Source: Nocardia terrae (lineage in GTDB: Bacteria; Actinomycetota; Actinomycetes; Mycobacteriales; Mycobacteriaceae). From it: a DNA stretch of 64,000 nucleotides. Both the position numbers and the translations under genes were made by a program. The DNA lies in the NCBI RefSeq assembly GCF_009760405.1, contig NZ_WRPP01000013.1, positions 124,001-188,000 of the forward strand, given 5' to 3'. Under the pieces are notes generated by a model, which did not search any database, was not told the origin of the DNA, and worked only from the letters and a program-made list of their open reading frames with translations. This document shows positions 33,164 through 42,239 of the stretch, piece after piece (position 1 is the stretch's first letter; each line of letters begins with the position of its first letter).

Positions 33164-35143
33164 CTAAACGTGTTCGGCCGGTTGCCGAATTTCGCCGAGA
33201 ATCTCGAGGATCGCCGCGCGGTCCGGCGCGGCGAGCAGCCGCTCACGGAAGGCCGGGTCCATGAGCTTGCGGGCGAGCAGGGCCAGGATGCGCAAGTGCT
33301 CGTCACCGGCGGCGGCCAGCGGGACGGCGATCATGAAGATCAGCTTGGCGGCATTGCCGTCGGGGGAGTCCCAGTCGATGCCCTGCGGGGCGCGGGCGAA
33401 GGCCACCACCGGGGCGGTGACGGCATCGGTTTTGGCATGGGGGATGGCGATCTCGTCGCCCAGGCCGGTGACGCCCTCGGCCTCGCGGCGCAGTGCGGCC
33501 GCGAGGAGTTCGTCGGCGTCGGTCACCTTGCCGCTGCGGCTCAGCAGCGTCGCCATCTCGCGGATGGCGGCCTGCTTGTCGGTGGCCGCGAGGACCGGCT
33601 GTACCGTGCGCTCGGTGAGCGCGCCGTCGAGGATCTCGGATTCGCCGGTGGCGGGGGCCTTTTCGGTGACCATCACCGGGGCCGCGGTGTGGGACCGATC
33701 CTTTCGCCGGTTCCGGAACTCGATCAGCGCGATCGTGAGGACGGCCGTCACCACCGTGCCCGCGACCACCGCGACGAAGAACATCGGAATCCCCTTGATC
33801 GCGCCCAGCAGGGCCACGATCGGCCCGCCGTGCGGCACCGCGTCGCCCACCCCGGCCACACCGGCGATCGCGCCCGCCACCGCCCCGCCGATCATATTGG
33901 CCGGAATCACCTGGGCGGGACGGGAAGCCGCGAACGGGATCGCGCCTTCGGAGATGCCGAAGAACCCCATGAACATCGACGCCAGACCGGCCTCGCGCTC
34001 CTGATCGTCGTAGAGCGGCCGGCGCAACAGCGTGGCCAGGCCCTGACCCAGCGGCATAACCGGAATCGCGGCCGCGGCCATACCCATGACCGACAGGTTG
34101 CCGGTCGCGATGAGGCCCGCGCCGAACAGGAAGGCCGTTTTGTTGACCGGGCCGCCCATGTCGAAGGCGATCATCAGGCCCACGATCGCGCCGAGCGCGA
34201 TGGCGCTGGTGCCGGTCATGCCGCCCAGCCACGAGGTGAGGTGCTCGAAGACGTAGGCGATGGGGTGGCCGATGGCGTAGATGAAGAACAGGCCCACGCC
34301 GAGGGTGGCCAGGATCGGGATCACGATGATCGGCATGATCGGCTGGGCGAACCGGGGCACCTTGACCTTCTTGATCCACAGCACCAGATACCCGGCCAGG
34401 AACCCGGTCACGATCGCGCCCAGGAAGCCCGCGCCCGCCTTGGAGTCGTAGAGCGCGCCGGTGTTCGCGATCCAGCCGCCGATCATGCCGGGCACCAGGG
34501 CGGGCCGGTCGCCGATGGCGTAGGCGATATAGCCCGACAGGATCGGCACCATGAGGGTGAATCCGATGCCGCCGATCTGGTTGACGCTGTACCAGATCGA
34601 ATCCTTGGGAACGACCAGTCCGCCCGACGGATCGGTGTGCCCGCCCAGCGACAGCGAGATGGCGATGAGCAGACCGCCGACCGCGACGAACGGGATCATG
34701 TAGCTGACGCCGTTCATGAGCGCCTTCAGCGCGACGCTGCGCTCGCCCGCCCCGGCCGCGGGACCCGAGCCGTGTCCTCCGCCCTGTTGAACGGGCGCGG
34801 ACCGGACATCCTCGATCAGCTTCTCCGGATGGCGGATGCCCTCCGCCACCGGCACGATCAGCACCCGCTTGCCCGCGAACCGCTCGAGGTCGACATCCTT
34901 GTCCGCGGCGATGATGACACCGTCCGCGGCGGCCACGTCGGCGGTCGTGAGCGCGTTCTCCACGCCGATCGACCCTTGCGTCTCGACCTTCATGTCGATG
35001 CCCAGCGCCGCGGCCGCCTGCCCGAGTTTCTCGGCGGCCATATAGGTGTGCGCGATCCCGGCGGGGCAGGCCGTCACCGCCAGCAGCCTCCGGCGTGGTG
35101 ACGAGTTTTCGATTTCGGATTCCGTTTCGACCGAACCGCCCAC
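33164..35143 (-). CDS. fruA: PTS fructose permease, fused IIB-IIC-IIA
   Basis: A 659-residue permease that takes up and phosphorylates fructose. Order: IIB with the phospho-Cys in TACPAGIAHTYMAA (about residue 26), a linker, IIC with about ten membrane helices (from ALKALMNGVSYMIPFVAVGG to VVAGTVVTAVLTIALIEF), then IIA with the phospho-His in EIAIPHAKTD (about 577). The domain order BCA is unusual compared with the ABC order of many FruA proteins but known in actinobacteria. No 1-phosphofructokinase, HPr or EI gene is next to it. The ATG/GTG start at 35143 gives MGGSVETES. Confidence 0.92.
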   Translation of the reverse strand: MGGSVETESEIENSSPRRRLLAVTACPAGIAHTYMAAEKLGQAAAALGIDMKVETQGSIGVENALTTADVAAADGVIIAADKDVDLERFAGKRVLIVPVAEGIRHPEKLIEDVRSAPVQQGGGHGSGPAAGAGERSVALKALMNGVSYMIPFVAVGGLLIAISLSLGGHTDPSGGLVVPKDSIWYSVNQIGGIGFTLMVPILSGYIAYAIGDRPALVPGMIGGWIANTGALYDSKAGAGFLGAIVTGFLAGYLVLWIKKVKVPRFAQPIMPIIVIPILATLGVGLFFIYAIGHPIAYVFEHLTSWLGGMTGTSAIALGAIVGLMIAFDMGGPVNKTAFLFGAGLIATGNLSVMGMAAAAIPVMPLGQGLATLLRRPLYDDQEREAGLASMFMGFFGISEGAIPFAASRPAQVIPANMIGGAVAGAIAGVAGVGDAVPHGGPIVALLGAIKGIPMFFVAVVAGTVVTAVLTIALIEFRNRRKDRSHTAAPVMVTEKAPATGESEILDGALTERTVQPVLAATDKQAAIREMATLLSRSGKVTDADELLAAALRREAEGVTGLGDEIAIPHAKTDAVTAPVVAFARAPQGIDWDSPDGNAAKLIFMIAVPLAAAGDEHLRILALLARKLMDPAFRERLLAAPDRAAILEILGEIRQPAEHV

Positions 35144-35421
35144 GCCGCGATCTCCTTCGAACGCATGCCCGTTGCTCCGACGGTTTGCATTCTGCTCGGC
35201 GCGCGAGGCGATGGCAAAGACTCAGCTATCACAATTGTGTCCGGTGGAATTTGCGGTCGAGCCGACGCGCTCACCACGTGATCGGCGAGCGGGGAACTGT
35301 GAAGCTGCTGCGTATCGCCATACAGTCGGCCCAGAATTCGGGCTCGGGTCTCGTCGAAGGGGATTGGGCGGCAGTACTTTCCGATGCGTCTTCAATGATT
35401 CGCAGTCGAAAGGTGCTGGAA

Positions 35422-35520
35422 ATGTGGGCTCTTATTCTCGCCGCCGTCGGACTCATGGCGGGTAGCGCGGTCGCCGCGGGCGGACTGGGCAGCGCGGGCA
35501 TGGCCGCCGGGAACGTCTAG
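35422..35520 (+). CDS. tiny hydrophobic peptide (32 aa)
   Basis: The frame begins MWALILAAVGLMAGSAVAAG and ends GMAAGNV; it is one membrane-spanning or signal-like segment. AAAGGTGC lies upstream as a possible ribosome site. Such short hydrophobic peptides occur in Nocardia, but there is little to test against here, and it could be chance. Confidence 0.35.
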   Translation: MWALILAAVGLMAGSAVAAGGLGSAGMAAGNV

Positions 35521-35530
35521 AAACGACGGC

Positions 35531-36253
35531 TCATCGCGGTGAGTCGGCCGCCATGGCGTCGCGGACCGAAGTTTCTTGCTTGCCAAGGAACTTCGGTTCG
35601 GGGCGGACGAGGATCGAATAGACGGCCTTGGTGTCGGCCAATTGATCGCGCAGCCAGTTCTTGCGGTAGATGTCGCTGTGGGGCTGGGTGTCGTCGCCGA
35701 CGCCGGTGGCGTCGATGCCGACCGCGCGGCACATGGCGACGGTGCGGGGCAGGCTGAAGTCCTGGGTGACGGCGATGGCCGAGGTGACGCCGAAGATGTC
35801 GTGGGCGCGCACACAGGACTCGTAGGTGCTGAATCCCGCGTAGTCCAAGGCGATCTTGGCGGCGGGGACGCCGTGGTCGATGAGCCAGGCGCGCATGGCG
35901 GTCGGCTCGTCGTAGTCGGGGCGGCCGTTGTCGCCGGTGAGCAGCAGGGCTTTCACCTTGCCCGCCTCCAGCAGCTTGCGGCCGAGTTCCAGGCGGGCGG
36001 CCAGGTAACCCGACGGCTTGCCGCCGGCCTTGACCTCCGCGCCGAACACGATGGCCACATCCGCGCTCGGGGCGGAATCGACGCTGAATTCGTACTTCCG
36101 TTCCGCGAGCCGGATACCCAGGTCGGAGCCGATCAGGACGACGAGGACCAGAACGAATCCGATGAGGCAGATCTTCGCTACGCGGCGCGCCGGAAACCAG
36201 GTGGCCACCCGTTTCCGGGCGGAGCTGAGGGCGGCGCGGAACTGCATGATCAT
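35531..36253 (-). CDS. SanA/YdcF-like (DUF218) envelope protein
   Basis: 240 residues. One N-terminal membrane helix (ICLIGFVLVLVVLIGSDLGI, about 28-48) is followed by a DUF218 domain: ADVAIVFGAEV, GYLAARLELGRKLLEAGKV, LLLTGDNG with the conserved TGD, STYESCVRA, and AIAVTQDFSLPRTVAMCRAVG. This resembles E. coli SanA, linked to envelope integrity. The domain faces outside. It starts with ATG 36253 and is not obviously in an operon. Confidence 0.87.
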   Translation of the reverse strand: MIMQFRAALSSARKRVATWFPARRVAKICLIGFVLVLVVLIGSDLGIRLAERKYEFSVDSAPSADVAIVFGAEVKAGGKPSGYLAARLELGRKLLEAGKVKALLLTGDNGRPDYDEPTAMRAWLIDHGVPAAKIALDYAGFSTYESCVRAHDIFGVTSAIAVTQDFSLPRTVAMCRAVGIDATGVGDDTQPHSDIYRKNWLRDQLADTKAVYSILVRPEPKFLGKQETSVRDAMAADSPR

Positions 36254-36302
36254 GAGTCTGCCGGAAATCTCCGGATCGGCCGAATGAGTTTTCCGGCCGG
36301 AA

Positions 36303-36935
36303 TCAGACCGGCTGCACGCCGATCATGGGCAGCACGGTGCGGCGCGCGAAATCCCGGGCCGCGGTCTCGTCGGTCAGGGGGATCAGGCCGTCCGGCGTCA
36401 GCACCAGTGACTGTCCCAGGCGGGCAAGCACTTCCGCGACCAGGTCCGGGTCGAAGTCGGGCACGTCGCCGGACGCCTGCAGGGCGCGCAGCTTCTCGGC
36501 CAGGTAGCCGCGCCCGACCGCGAGGATCGGACCGGCGTCGGTGGTCAGGCGCGGCAGGATAGTGTCGGGTTCGGTGCGCAGCAGCCGTTGCAGCAGTTTG
36601 TTGTTCGCCAGCTGGGTGATGAAGGCGACGAAGATCTCGACCAGCTGATCGTTGGCGGTGTGCCCGCCGGTGGTGGCCTCCTGCACCCGCTTGTCGATCT
36701 CGGCGATGAACAGCTGCGCCTCGCGCACGCCCACCGCGGCCACCAGATCGTTCTTGGATTCGAAGCGCCGGTACAGCGTGGCGGGACTGATGCCCGCGCG
36801 CCGGGCGATCTCACCCATGCTGGTGCGCTTGATCCCGAAGTCGAGGAAGGCCGACAGCGCGCTCTCGAGCAGCTGTTCGCCTTCGGCCCGCGGCTTCTCC
36901 AGGATGCGTTGCAGGATGGTGGGCACGGACGGCAT
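36303..36935 (-). CDS. TetR-family transcriptional regulator
   Basis: 210 residues. The helix-turn-helix is seen in LLESALSAFLDFGIKRTSMG then ARRAGISPATLYRRFESKND (about residues 22-65). The rest is helical ligand-binding domain. The start ATG 36935 (MPSVPTILQRIL) is preferred to an upstream start because the first 20 residues of the longer frame lack TetR character. It is followed by the SanA-like gene on the same strand, 49 bp away. Target unknown; it need not be the regulator of the desA3 operator. Confidence 0.88.
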   Translation of the reverse strand: MPSVPTILQRILEKPRAEGEQLLESALSAFLDFGIKRTSMGEIARRAGISPATLYRRFESKNDLVAAVGVREAQLFIAEIDKRVQEATTGGHTANDQLVEIFVAFITQLANNKLLQRLLRTEPDTILPRLTTDAGPILAVGRGYLAEKLRALQASGDVPDFDPDLVAEVLARLGQSLVLTPDGLIPLTDETAARDFARRTVLPMIGVQPV

Positions 36936-37068
36936 CGAGTCTCCAGTCGATCGGGTAGCGACCGCGACGGTGCGGTGAACGGCCAAGGCGCGCAAGGCCG
37001 TCCCGCATTATCGCATCGAGGGATCGTAGCGATTCGCGCCGTGCCCGATCAGGTCCATTCGGTGCCGA

Positions 37069-37242
37069 TCAGCGGACGTTCAGTGCCGTCATTTCCCATT
37101 CGATGGCATTGGCCGCGAAATCCCGGCCGTTGGAACGTAGTTCGTGAACTCGGCGCTGCAGCGCCTCGATTCCCCCTGGCTGTGCGGCGATATCGGCCAC
37201 GCTGATCCGCCGTCGGTGCATACCGTCGTGCTCGTACGACAC
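37069..37242 (-). CDS. small protein (57 aa)
   Basis: A short frame from GTG 37242 with a perfect AGGAGG 8 bases upstream (37250-37255). The product (VSYEHDGMHRRRISVADIAA then QPGGIEALQRRVHELRSNGR, ending EMTALNVR) is charged, with one predicted helix and no membrane segment. The codon pattern is normal for this genome. Unknown function. It lies between the TetR gene and the carbonic anhydrase gene. Confidence 0.6.
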   Translation of the reverse strand: MSYEHDGMHRRRISVADIAAQPGGIEALQRRVHELRSNGRDFAANAIEWEMTALNVR

Positions 37243-37382
37243 CGTTGAAACCTCCTGCTAGCCCGAGCGCGCACCCGGCAAACGGCGGCACAGCCCGGGC
37301 CGCCGGGAACGCTTCGCCCGATGCTAGCAGCGGCCTTTATGGTCGCTTGTTCAGTGTGGGCTTTCTCACACGCCCCCTTCAG

Positions 37383-37898
37383 TCACGCCTCTTGACCCTG
37401 CTGGTGCAGCGACATGTTGTGCAGGTACGCAGCCGCATTCAAGCGAATGTGATCACGCTCGGACTCACTCAGCTCCCGCCGCACCTTGCCCGGCACACCC
37501 GCCACCAGCGACCCCGGCGGAATCTGCGCGCCCTCCGGAACCAGCGCATTCGCGGCAATCAAACTCCCCGCCCCGATGACGGCCCCGTTCAACACGGTCG
37601 CCCCCATCCCGATCAGCACATCGTCCTCGACCGTGCACCCGTGCAGAATCGCGTTGTGCCCCACCGAGACCCCTTCACCCACGGTGCACGGAAACCCCGG
37701 ATCGGCATGCAACACACACCCATCCTGAATATTGCTGCGCGCCCCGACGGTGATCGAGTCCATATCCCCGCGCAGCACCGCCGAATACCAGACGCTCACT
37801 TCGGCTTCCAGCCGCACCCGCCCCACCACGGTGGCATTAGGCGCAATCCACGCACTCTCGTCGACCTGCGGCGCATGCTCACCCAACTGAATCCTCAT
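37383..37898 (-). CDS. gamma-class carbonic anhydrase-family protein
   Basis: 171 residues built of left-handed beta-helix hexapeptide repeats: WIAPNATVVGRVRLEAEVSV, LRGDMDSITVGARSNIQDGC. The metal histidines are in VLHADPGF and SVGHNAILHG. It ends with a helix (ESERDHIRLNAAAYLHNMSL). The family includes YrdA and PaaY-like thioesterases, so carbonic anhydrase activity is not certain. It forms a trimer in known cases. Single gene. Confidence 0.88.
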   Translation of the reverse strand: MRIQLGEHAPQVDESAWIAPNATVVGRVRLEAEVSVWYSAVLRGDMDSITVGARSNIQDGCVLHADPGFPCTVGEGVSVGHNAILHGCTVEDDVLIGMGATVLNGAVIGAGSLIAANALVPEGAQIPPGSLVAGVPGKVRRELSESERDHIRLNAAAYLHNMSLHQQGQEA

Positions 37899-37907
37899 GG
37901 CCCGAAC

Positions 37908-38291
37908 CTAGCGGCGGAAGAGGGCGCGGTGGGCGGCGGGGGTGGTGCCGAGGAGGCGGTGGAAGTGGTGGCGGAGGTTGACGCTGGTGCCCAGGCCCGC
38001 GTCGGCGGCTATGCGGTCCATGGTGTCATCGGTGGATTCGAGGAGCAGGCGGGCGTGGTCGACGCGCTGCTGGAGCGGCCACCGCTGGGGACTCGTGCCG
38101 GTGCGGTCGCGGAAGCGGCGGGTGAGGGTGCGCCGCGACATGAGGGCGGTGCGGGCCCAGCCGTCGAGATCGAGGGGCTCGTCCAAGTGTGTTCGGGCCC
38201 AGACCGTAGCGTGCTCAGCGGGGTCCTGACCGGACTGGGTCGGATCGCGATCGGGATGTATCGGACCGGTAGGTGCTGCGGTGCGGGCCAC
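37908..38291 (-). pseudogene. AraC/GlxA-type C-terminal DNA-binding domain, probably N-terminally truncated
   Basis: 127 residues ending in a full AraC double helix-turn-helix: LDGWARTALMSRRTLTRRFR and the second half IAADAGLGTSVNLRHHFHRL with GTTPAAHRALF. In GlxA-like regulators this is preceded by a DJ-1/PfpI-like domain of about 180 residues, which is missing; the upstream sequence is Pro/Arg-rich with no domain. It is either a truncated regulator or a stand-alone HTH protein. It lies next to the toxin-antitoxin pair. Confidence 0.6.
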
Positions 38292-38385
38292 CGCGGGCGG
38301 CGGGTGAGTTCGGCGACGACTCGGCCGCTGGAAGATCGGCCGCCCCGGCCGCCCGGCATTGCGGTCGGGGCGGAAGCCGTGTTGC

Positions 38386-38640
38386 TCAGTAGTGGTAGCG
38401 CGCTTGGACGATGATGGGCGTGTCGCCGGCTACTGAATAGACCAGGCGATGTTCGTCGTTGATCCGGCGCGACCAGTAGCCGGACTCGTCGCCTTTCAGG
38501 GGCTCGGGTTTACCGAGGCCGTCGAATGGGTTGCGTTGGATGTCGCCGATCAGGCGGATGATACGTAGCGCCATCTTGCGATCGGTGCCCACCCAGTGCT
38601 CGAAGTCTTCGAATGCGGTCTTGACGAAAGTGACTTTCAT
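38386..38640 (-). CDS. yoeB: YoeB-family toxin (Txe), mRNA interferase
   Basis: 84 residues with the YoeB pattern: KVTFVKTAFEDFEHWVGTDR, IIRLIGDIQRNPFDGLGKPE, LKGDESGYWSRRINDEHRLV, and the C-terminal ARYHY. The expected catalytic Glu (in GLGKPEPL), Arg (EHRLVY) and His (YHY) are present. It should cleave mRNA at the ribosome. Its ATG overlaps the antitoxin stop by four bases, the usual coupling of this pair. Confidence 0.93.
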   Translation of the reverse strand: MKVTFVKTAFEDFEHWVGTDRKMALRIIRLIGDIQRNPFDGLGKPEPLKGDESGYWSRRINDEHRLVYSVAGDTPIIVQARYHY

Positions 38641-38903
38641 TCAAGCCCTTTCGCCAGATCGTCGATGTCGACTTCCACGGTTTCTCCGGCCTCGGCCTGT
38701 GCGATGCCCTCGGCGAGCCGGGCGGCGTTGGCGGGGGATCGGAGCAGGTACAGGGTCTCGCGTAGGGAGTTGTACTCGTCCTCGGAGATCAGGACCGCGT
38801 TGCCGTTGCGGCTGGTGATGTGGATGGCGACGGCGTCGTCGTTGACCTGCTCGATCAGCGGGTACAGCTTCGCCCGCGCCTCGCTGGCGGACATGGAAGT
38901 CAT
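38637..38903 (-). CDS. yefM: YefM-family antitoxin (Phd/YefM)
   Basis: 88 residues. The N-terminal DNA-binding part (MSASEARAKLYPLIEQVNDD, then ITSRNGNAVLISEDEYNSL) is typical of Phd/YefM. The acidic C-terminal tail (AQAEAGETVEVDIDDLAKGL) wraps the toxin. It represses its own promoter together with YoeB. The operator-like inverted repeat lies 34-50 bp upstream. Confidence 0.93.
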   Translation of the reverse strand: MTSMSASEARAKLYPLIEQVNDDAVAIHITSRNGNAVLISEDEYNSLRETLYLLRSPANAARLAEGIAQAEAGETVEVDIDDLAKGLE

Positions 38904-38936
38904 GGTGGTGTCCTCTCGCAGGGTGTTGAGCTAATG

Positions 38937-38953
38937 GTACCGGATTGTGGTAC
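38937..38953. promoter_or_regulatory. yefM-yoeB operator
   Basis: GTACC-N7-GGTAC is a perfect inverted repeat 34 bp upstream of the yefM start. YefM-YoeB complexes bind palindromes with a GTAC core in other bacteria. Confidence 0.55.
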
Positions 38954-39049
38954 GACTTAGTGGCGAGGCTTGGTGAATGACTTGATCTCGTCACATATCG
39001 GCCCACAGGTCACTGTTGGTGGCCGCGTCGAGCCGCGAGACTCGTCGGC

Positions 39050-39838
39050 ATGACGAACACGATCGACACCGCGGCCACCACCCTCGAGCTCCTTCACATC
39101 GGCGGGCCCACCGTGCGATTCGGCTACGGCGACCTGACCTGGCTGACCGATCCGACGTTCGATGAGCCGGGCGACTACCCCGGTCCGGTCACGCTGTACA
39201 AGCTCACCGGTCCCGCCGTGCCGGTCGCCGAGGTCGGCCCGATCGATGTGGTGCTGCTGTCACACGACCAGCACGCGGACAATCTCGATGCCGCCGGGCG
39301 GGCGCTGCTGCCGAGCGTCGAGCATGTGCTGTCCACGCCGGATGCCGCCGGGCGGATGGAAGGTGTTCGGGGACTGGCGAACTGGGAGTCGGTGCGGATC
39401 GGGGCGGTGACCGTCACCGGAGTCCCGGCGCTGCACGGACCGGAGGGGTGCGAGACGTTCACCGGTGTGGTCACCGGATTCGTGCTGCAGGCGGATGGAC
39501 TGCCGACGGTGTATGTCTCGGGCGACAATGCCTCGGTCGAATACGTGGAGCGGATCGCGGAACGCTTCGGGCGCATCGATATCGCGATCCTCAATGTCGG
39601 TGCCGCGAATACCGACCGGTTCGGCGACAGTGATCTGACCCTCAACGGCCGCACTGCCGCCCGCGCGTCGGCGGCACTCGGTGAGGCCGCGATCGTTCCC
39701 GTGCACGCCGAGGGCTGGGCGCACTTCTCCGAGCACCTGGACTACCTGACGCACCGGTTCATGCTGGCCGAGCGCGAGCACCTGCTGCGGATTCCGACGC
39801 CGGGCGAGGTGCTGGCGGTCGAGGTCCCGGCGCAGTGA
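39050..39838 (+). CDS. MBL-fold metal-dependent hydrolase
   Basis: 262 residues of the UlaG-like beta-lactamase fold. LLHIGGPTVRFGYGDLTWLTDP opens the fold. The metal motif reads SHDQHADNLD in place of HxHxDH, as in one actinobacterial subgroup. LHGPEG, VYVSGDNA with the conserved Asp and PVHAEGWAHF provide the other ligands. Substrate unknown. It is followed 97 bp later by ald on the same strand. Confidence 0.85.
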   Translation: MTNTIDTAATTLELLHIGGPTVRFGYGDLTWLTDPTFDEPGDYPGPVTLYKLTGPAVPVAEVGPIDVVLLSHDQHADNLDAAGRALLPSVEHVLSTPDAAGRMEGVRGLANWESVRIGAVTVTGVPALHGPEGCETFTGVVTGFVLQADGLPTVYVSGDNASVEYVERIAERFGRIDIAILNVGAANTDRFGDSDLTLNGRTAARASAALGEAAIVPVHAEGWAHFSEHLDYLTHRFMLAEREHLLRIPTPGEVLAVEVPAQ

Positions 39839-39935
39839 TCGAACGCCCCGGCCCGGTTTGCGCCCGGGTTGCCGAAAGCGAAATCGGGCCGTGGCGCTCA
39901 TGGCGGGCGAGGCCGTCCGGGTCCACGATGGCGGT

Positions 39936-41045
39936 ATGAGAATCGGGGTTCCGCGGGAGGTCAAGGAGCAGGAGTATCGGGTCGCACTCACCCCGGCCGG
40001 TGCCGGGGAGCTGGTGGGGCACGGGCACGAGGTGCTGATGGAGGTGGGGGCGGGCGTCGGGTCCGGGTTCCCCGATGCCGACTATGTCGCCGCCGGTGCC
40101 CGGATCGTGCCCACTCCGGAGGAGGTGTGGGGTGCGGCGGAGCTGGTGATGAAGGTGAAAGAGCCCATCGCCGAGGAGTATTCGCGGATGCGGGACGGGC
40201 AGGTGCTGTTCACCTTCCTGCATCTGGCGGCCTCGCGGGAATGCACCGACGCGATTCTGCGGTCCGGGATCACCGCCATCGCCTACGAGACCGTGCGCGC
40301 CGCGGACGGCACCCTGCCGCTGCTCGCGCCCATGAGCGAGGTCGCGGGGAAGCTGGGCAGTCAGGTCGGGGCCTATCACCTGATGTCGCCGCAGGGCGGG
40401 GCCGGTGTGCTGCTCGGCGGGGTGCCGGGCGTGCGGCCGGCGGACGTGGTGGTGCTCGGCGGCGGGGTCGCGGGCAGCAACGCGGCGGTCGTCGCGGTCG
40501 GGCTGGGGGCGCGGGTCACGGTGCTGGACACCAATATCGCGCGATTGCGGGAACTCGACGCGCGGTTCGGCGGGCGGGTCACCACCCTGGGATCCAATGC
40601 CGCCGAGGTCGAGAAGGCGGTGCTGGCAGCGGATCTCGTGATCGGGTCGGTGCTGGTGCCCGGGGCGCGGGCGCCGAAGCTGGTGTCCGACGCGCTGGTC
40701 GCGCACATGCGGCCGGGCTCGGTGCTGGTGGACATCGCCATCGATCAGGGCGGGTGCTTCCAGAGCTCGCATCCGACCACCCACGCCGAACCGACGTTCC
40801 CGGTGGCCGATTCGCTGTTCTACTGCGTGGCGAACATGCCGGGCGCGGTGCCGCACACCTCGACGGTGGCCCTCACCAATGTGACGATGCACTACGCCCG
40901 CGCGATCGCCGACCTCGGCTGGCGGGACGCCTGCAAGGCCGATCCCGGTCTGGCGCAAGGACTCACGGCCCATGCGGGCCAGCTGTACTCGCCGGAGGTC
41001 GCGGCCTCCCACGGGCTGCGGCCGGTGACACGCGTCGCCTCCTGA
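39936..41045 (+). CDS. ald: alanine dehydrogenase
   Basis: 369 residues; interconverts L-alanine and pyruvate with NAD. MRIGVPREVKEQEYRVALTP is the signature N terminus. The catalytic Lys is in MKVKEPI (about 74) and the His in FTFLHLAAS (about 95). The Rossmann motif is VVVLGGGVAGSNAA, and the active-site Asp is in VDIAIDQGGCF. The length matches the 371-residue M. tuberculosis enzyme. ATG 39936 is chosen on that match. It ends at a hairpin shared with the convergent sigma factor gene. Confidence 0.95.
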   Translation: MRIGVPREVKEQEYRVALTPAGAGELVGHGHEVLMEVGAGVGSGFPDADYVAAGARIVPTPEEVWGAAELVMKVKEPIAEEYSRMRDGQVLFTFLHLAASRECTDAILRSGITAIAYETVRAADGTLPLLAPMSEVAGKLGSQVGAYHLMSPQGGAGVLLGGVPGVRPADVVVLGGGVAGSNAAVVAVGLGARVTVLDTNIARLRELDARFGGRVTTLGSNAAEVEKAVLAADLVIGSVLVPGARAPKLVSDALVAHMRPGSVLVDIAIDQGGCFQSSHPTTHAEPTFPVADSLFYCVANMPGAVPHTSTVALTNVTMHYARAIADLGWRDACKADPGLAQGLTAHAGQLYSPEVAASHGLRPVTRVAS

Positions 41046-41053
41046 AATACGGG

Positions 41054-41094
41054 CGGGCCCGCGATCGGAGGAATCCGAGTGCGGGCCCGTCGTT
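41054..41094. terminator. bidirectional terminator between ald and the sigma factor gene
   Basis: CGGGCCCGC (41054-41062) pairs with GCGGGCCCG (41081-41089), with an inner TCGGA/TCCGA helix, followed by TCGTTTT on the plus strand. Confidence 0.75.
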
Positions 41095-41102
41095 TTCGTC
41101 GC

Positions 41103-42062
41103 TCAGTGCGACTCGCCCAGCGGCCAGTCCGGTTCCTTGTCGTCGGGCAGATGGATCTTGTCGGGATTGCGGACCACGTCGATCTTGGTGATCCGGCCCT
41201 CGTCGATGGTGAACGAGAAGACGCCGGTGTACTTGCCGTCGAACACCACCAGCCCCGGACGGCCGTTGACCAGTACCGAACGGCCCCACGCGCCACCGAT
41301 ATTCGACGCGAACTCCAGGAAGCCGAGCAGCGTCTTGGCCACCTTGTCCGCGCCGTGCATCGGATGCAGGAAGGCCTGCACCTTGCCGCCGCCGTCGGAG
41401 GTGAAGGTGACATTGCTGTCGAGCAGGCCGAGCAGCGCGCTCAGGTCGCCCGAACGCCAGGCGACCGCGAAGGCGGAGACCACCTTCTCGTGCTCGTCGG
41501 CGCTGGCCGGGAAGCGGGGCGTGCCGTTCTCCACGTGTTTGCGGGCGCGCGAGGCCAATTGCCGTACGGCCGCCGGGGTGCGGCCGACCACCTCGGCGAC
41601 CTCCGGGCCGGTCATGCCGAAGACGTCCTGCAGCACGAAGGCGGTGCGCTCGGCGGGGGACAGGGATTCCAGCACCACCAGCAGGGCGGTGGTGACGCGC
41701 TCGTCCTGGGAGATGCGGTCGGCCGGATCGTCCCAGGCGGTGATCTCCGGCTCCGGAAGCCATTCGCCCACATACTGTTCGCGCCGGGCCCGCGCGGAAC
41801 CCAGCTGGTCGAGGGCCAGGCGGCCGGTCACCGTGGTCAGCCAGGCGCGCAGATTCTCGATCTCCGCGCCCTCCGGGCTGGTGTCGTAGTAGCGCACGAG
41901 TCGCAGCCACGCCTCTTGCACCACGTCGTCGGCGTCGCTGAGGCTGCCGAGCGTGCTGTAGGCGACCCGCCGCAGATAGCCTCGGTGTTCCTCGAACTGC
42001 CGGGCCAGCTCGGCCTGATCGGGCCCGTTCCGCCGCTCGTCACTCATCGCACCCTCGCTCAC
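41103..42062 (-). CDS. ECF41-type sigma factor with SnoaL-like C-terminal domain
   Basis: 319 residues. Region 2 is seen in RRVAYSTLGSLSDADDVVQE then AWLRLVRYY, region 4 in LLVVLESLSPAERTAFVLQD then MTGPEVAEVVGRTPAAVRQL. The linker carries the WLPEP motif of ECF41. The C-terminal 120 residues form a SnoaL-like domain with NPDKIH near the end, the usual regulator of these sigma factors. Start 42062 (MSEGAM) or 42047 (MSDERR). In this group an oxidoreductase or carboxymuconolactone decarboxylase gene often lies alongside; none does here. Confidence 0.9.
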   Translation of the reverse strand: MSEGAMSDERRNGPDQAELARQFEEHRGYLRRVAYSTLGSLSDADDVVQEAWLRLVRYYDTSPEGAEIENLRAWLTTVTGRLALDQLGSARARREQYVGEWLPEPEITAWDDPADRISQDERVTTALLVVLESLSPAERTAFVLQDVFGMTGPEVAEVVGRTPAAVRQLASRARKHVENGTPRFPASADEHEKVVSAFAVAWRSGDLSALLGLLDSNVTFTSDGGGKVQAFLHPMHGADKVAKTLLGFLEFASNIGGAWGRSVLVNGRPGLVVFDGKYTGVFSFTIDEGRITKIDVVRNPDKIHLPDDKEPDWPLGESH

Positions 42063-42239
42063 TCACGCTCGCCCGGTCGGGCGAGCCGTCTACAGAACCG
42101 ACGAATCTGCTCGGCGGACTGTGACATTCTCGCGGAAATCTATCGAAGTCGACCGCGCGGTCTGGTTATTGGGACCGGCCGGACGCCAGTCCCGCGCACC
42201 GGATCAGTGGCGGCATTCGATTCGGTGTCGGCGCGGGAT

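Noticed and set aside
33101..35101. Long plus-strand frame opposite the PTS gene
   Set aside because: Shadow frame rich in Asp/His/Arg/Gly without structure; the minus strand encodes a complete IIB-IIC-IIA protein.
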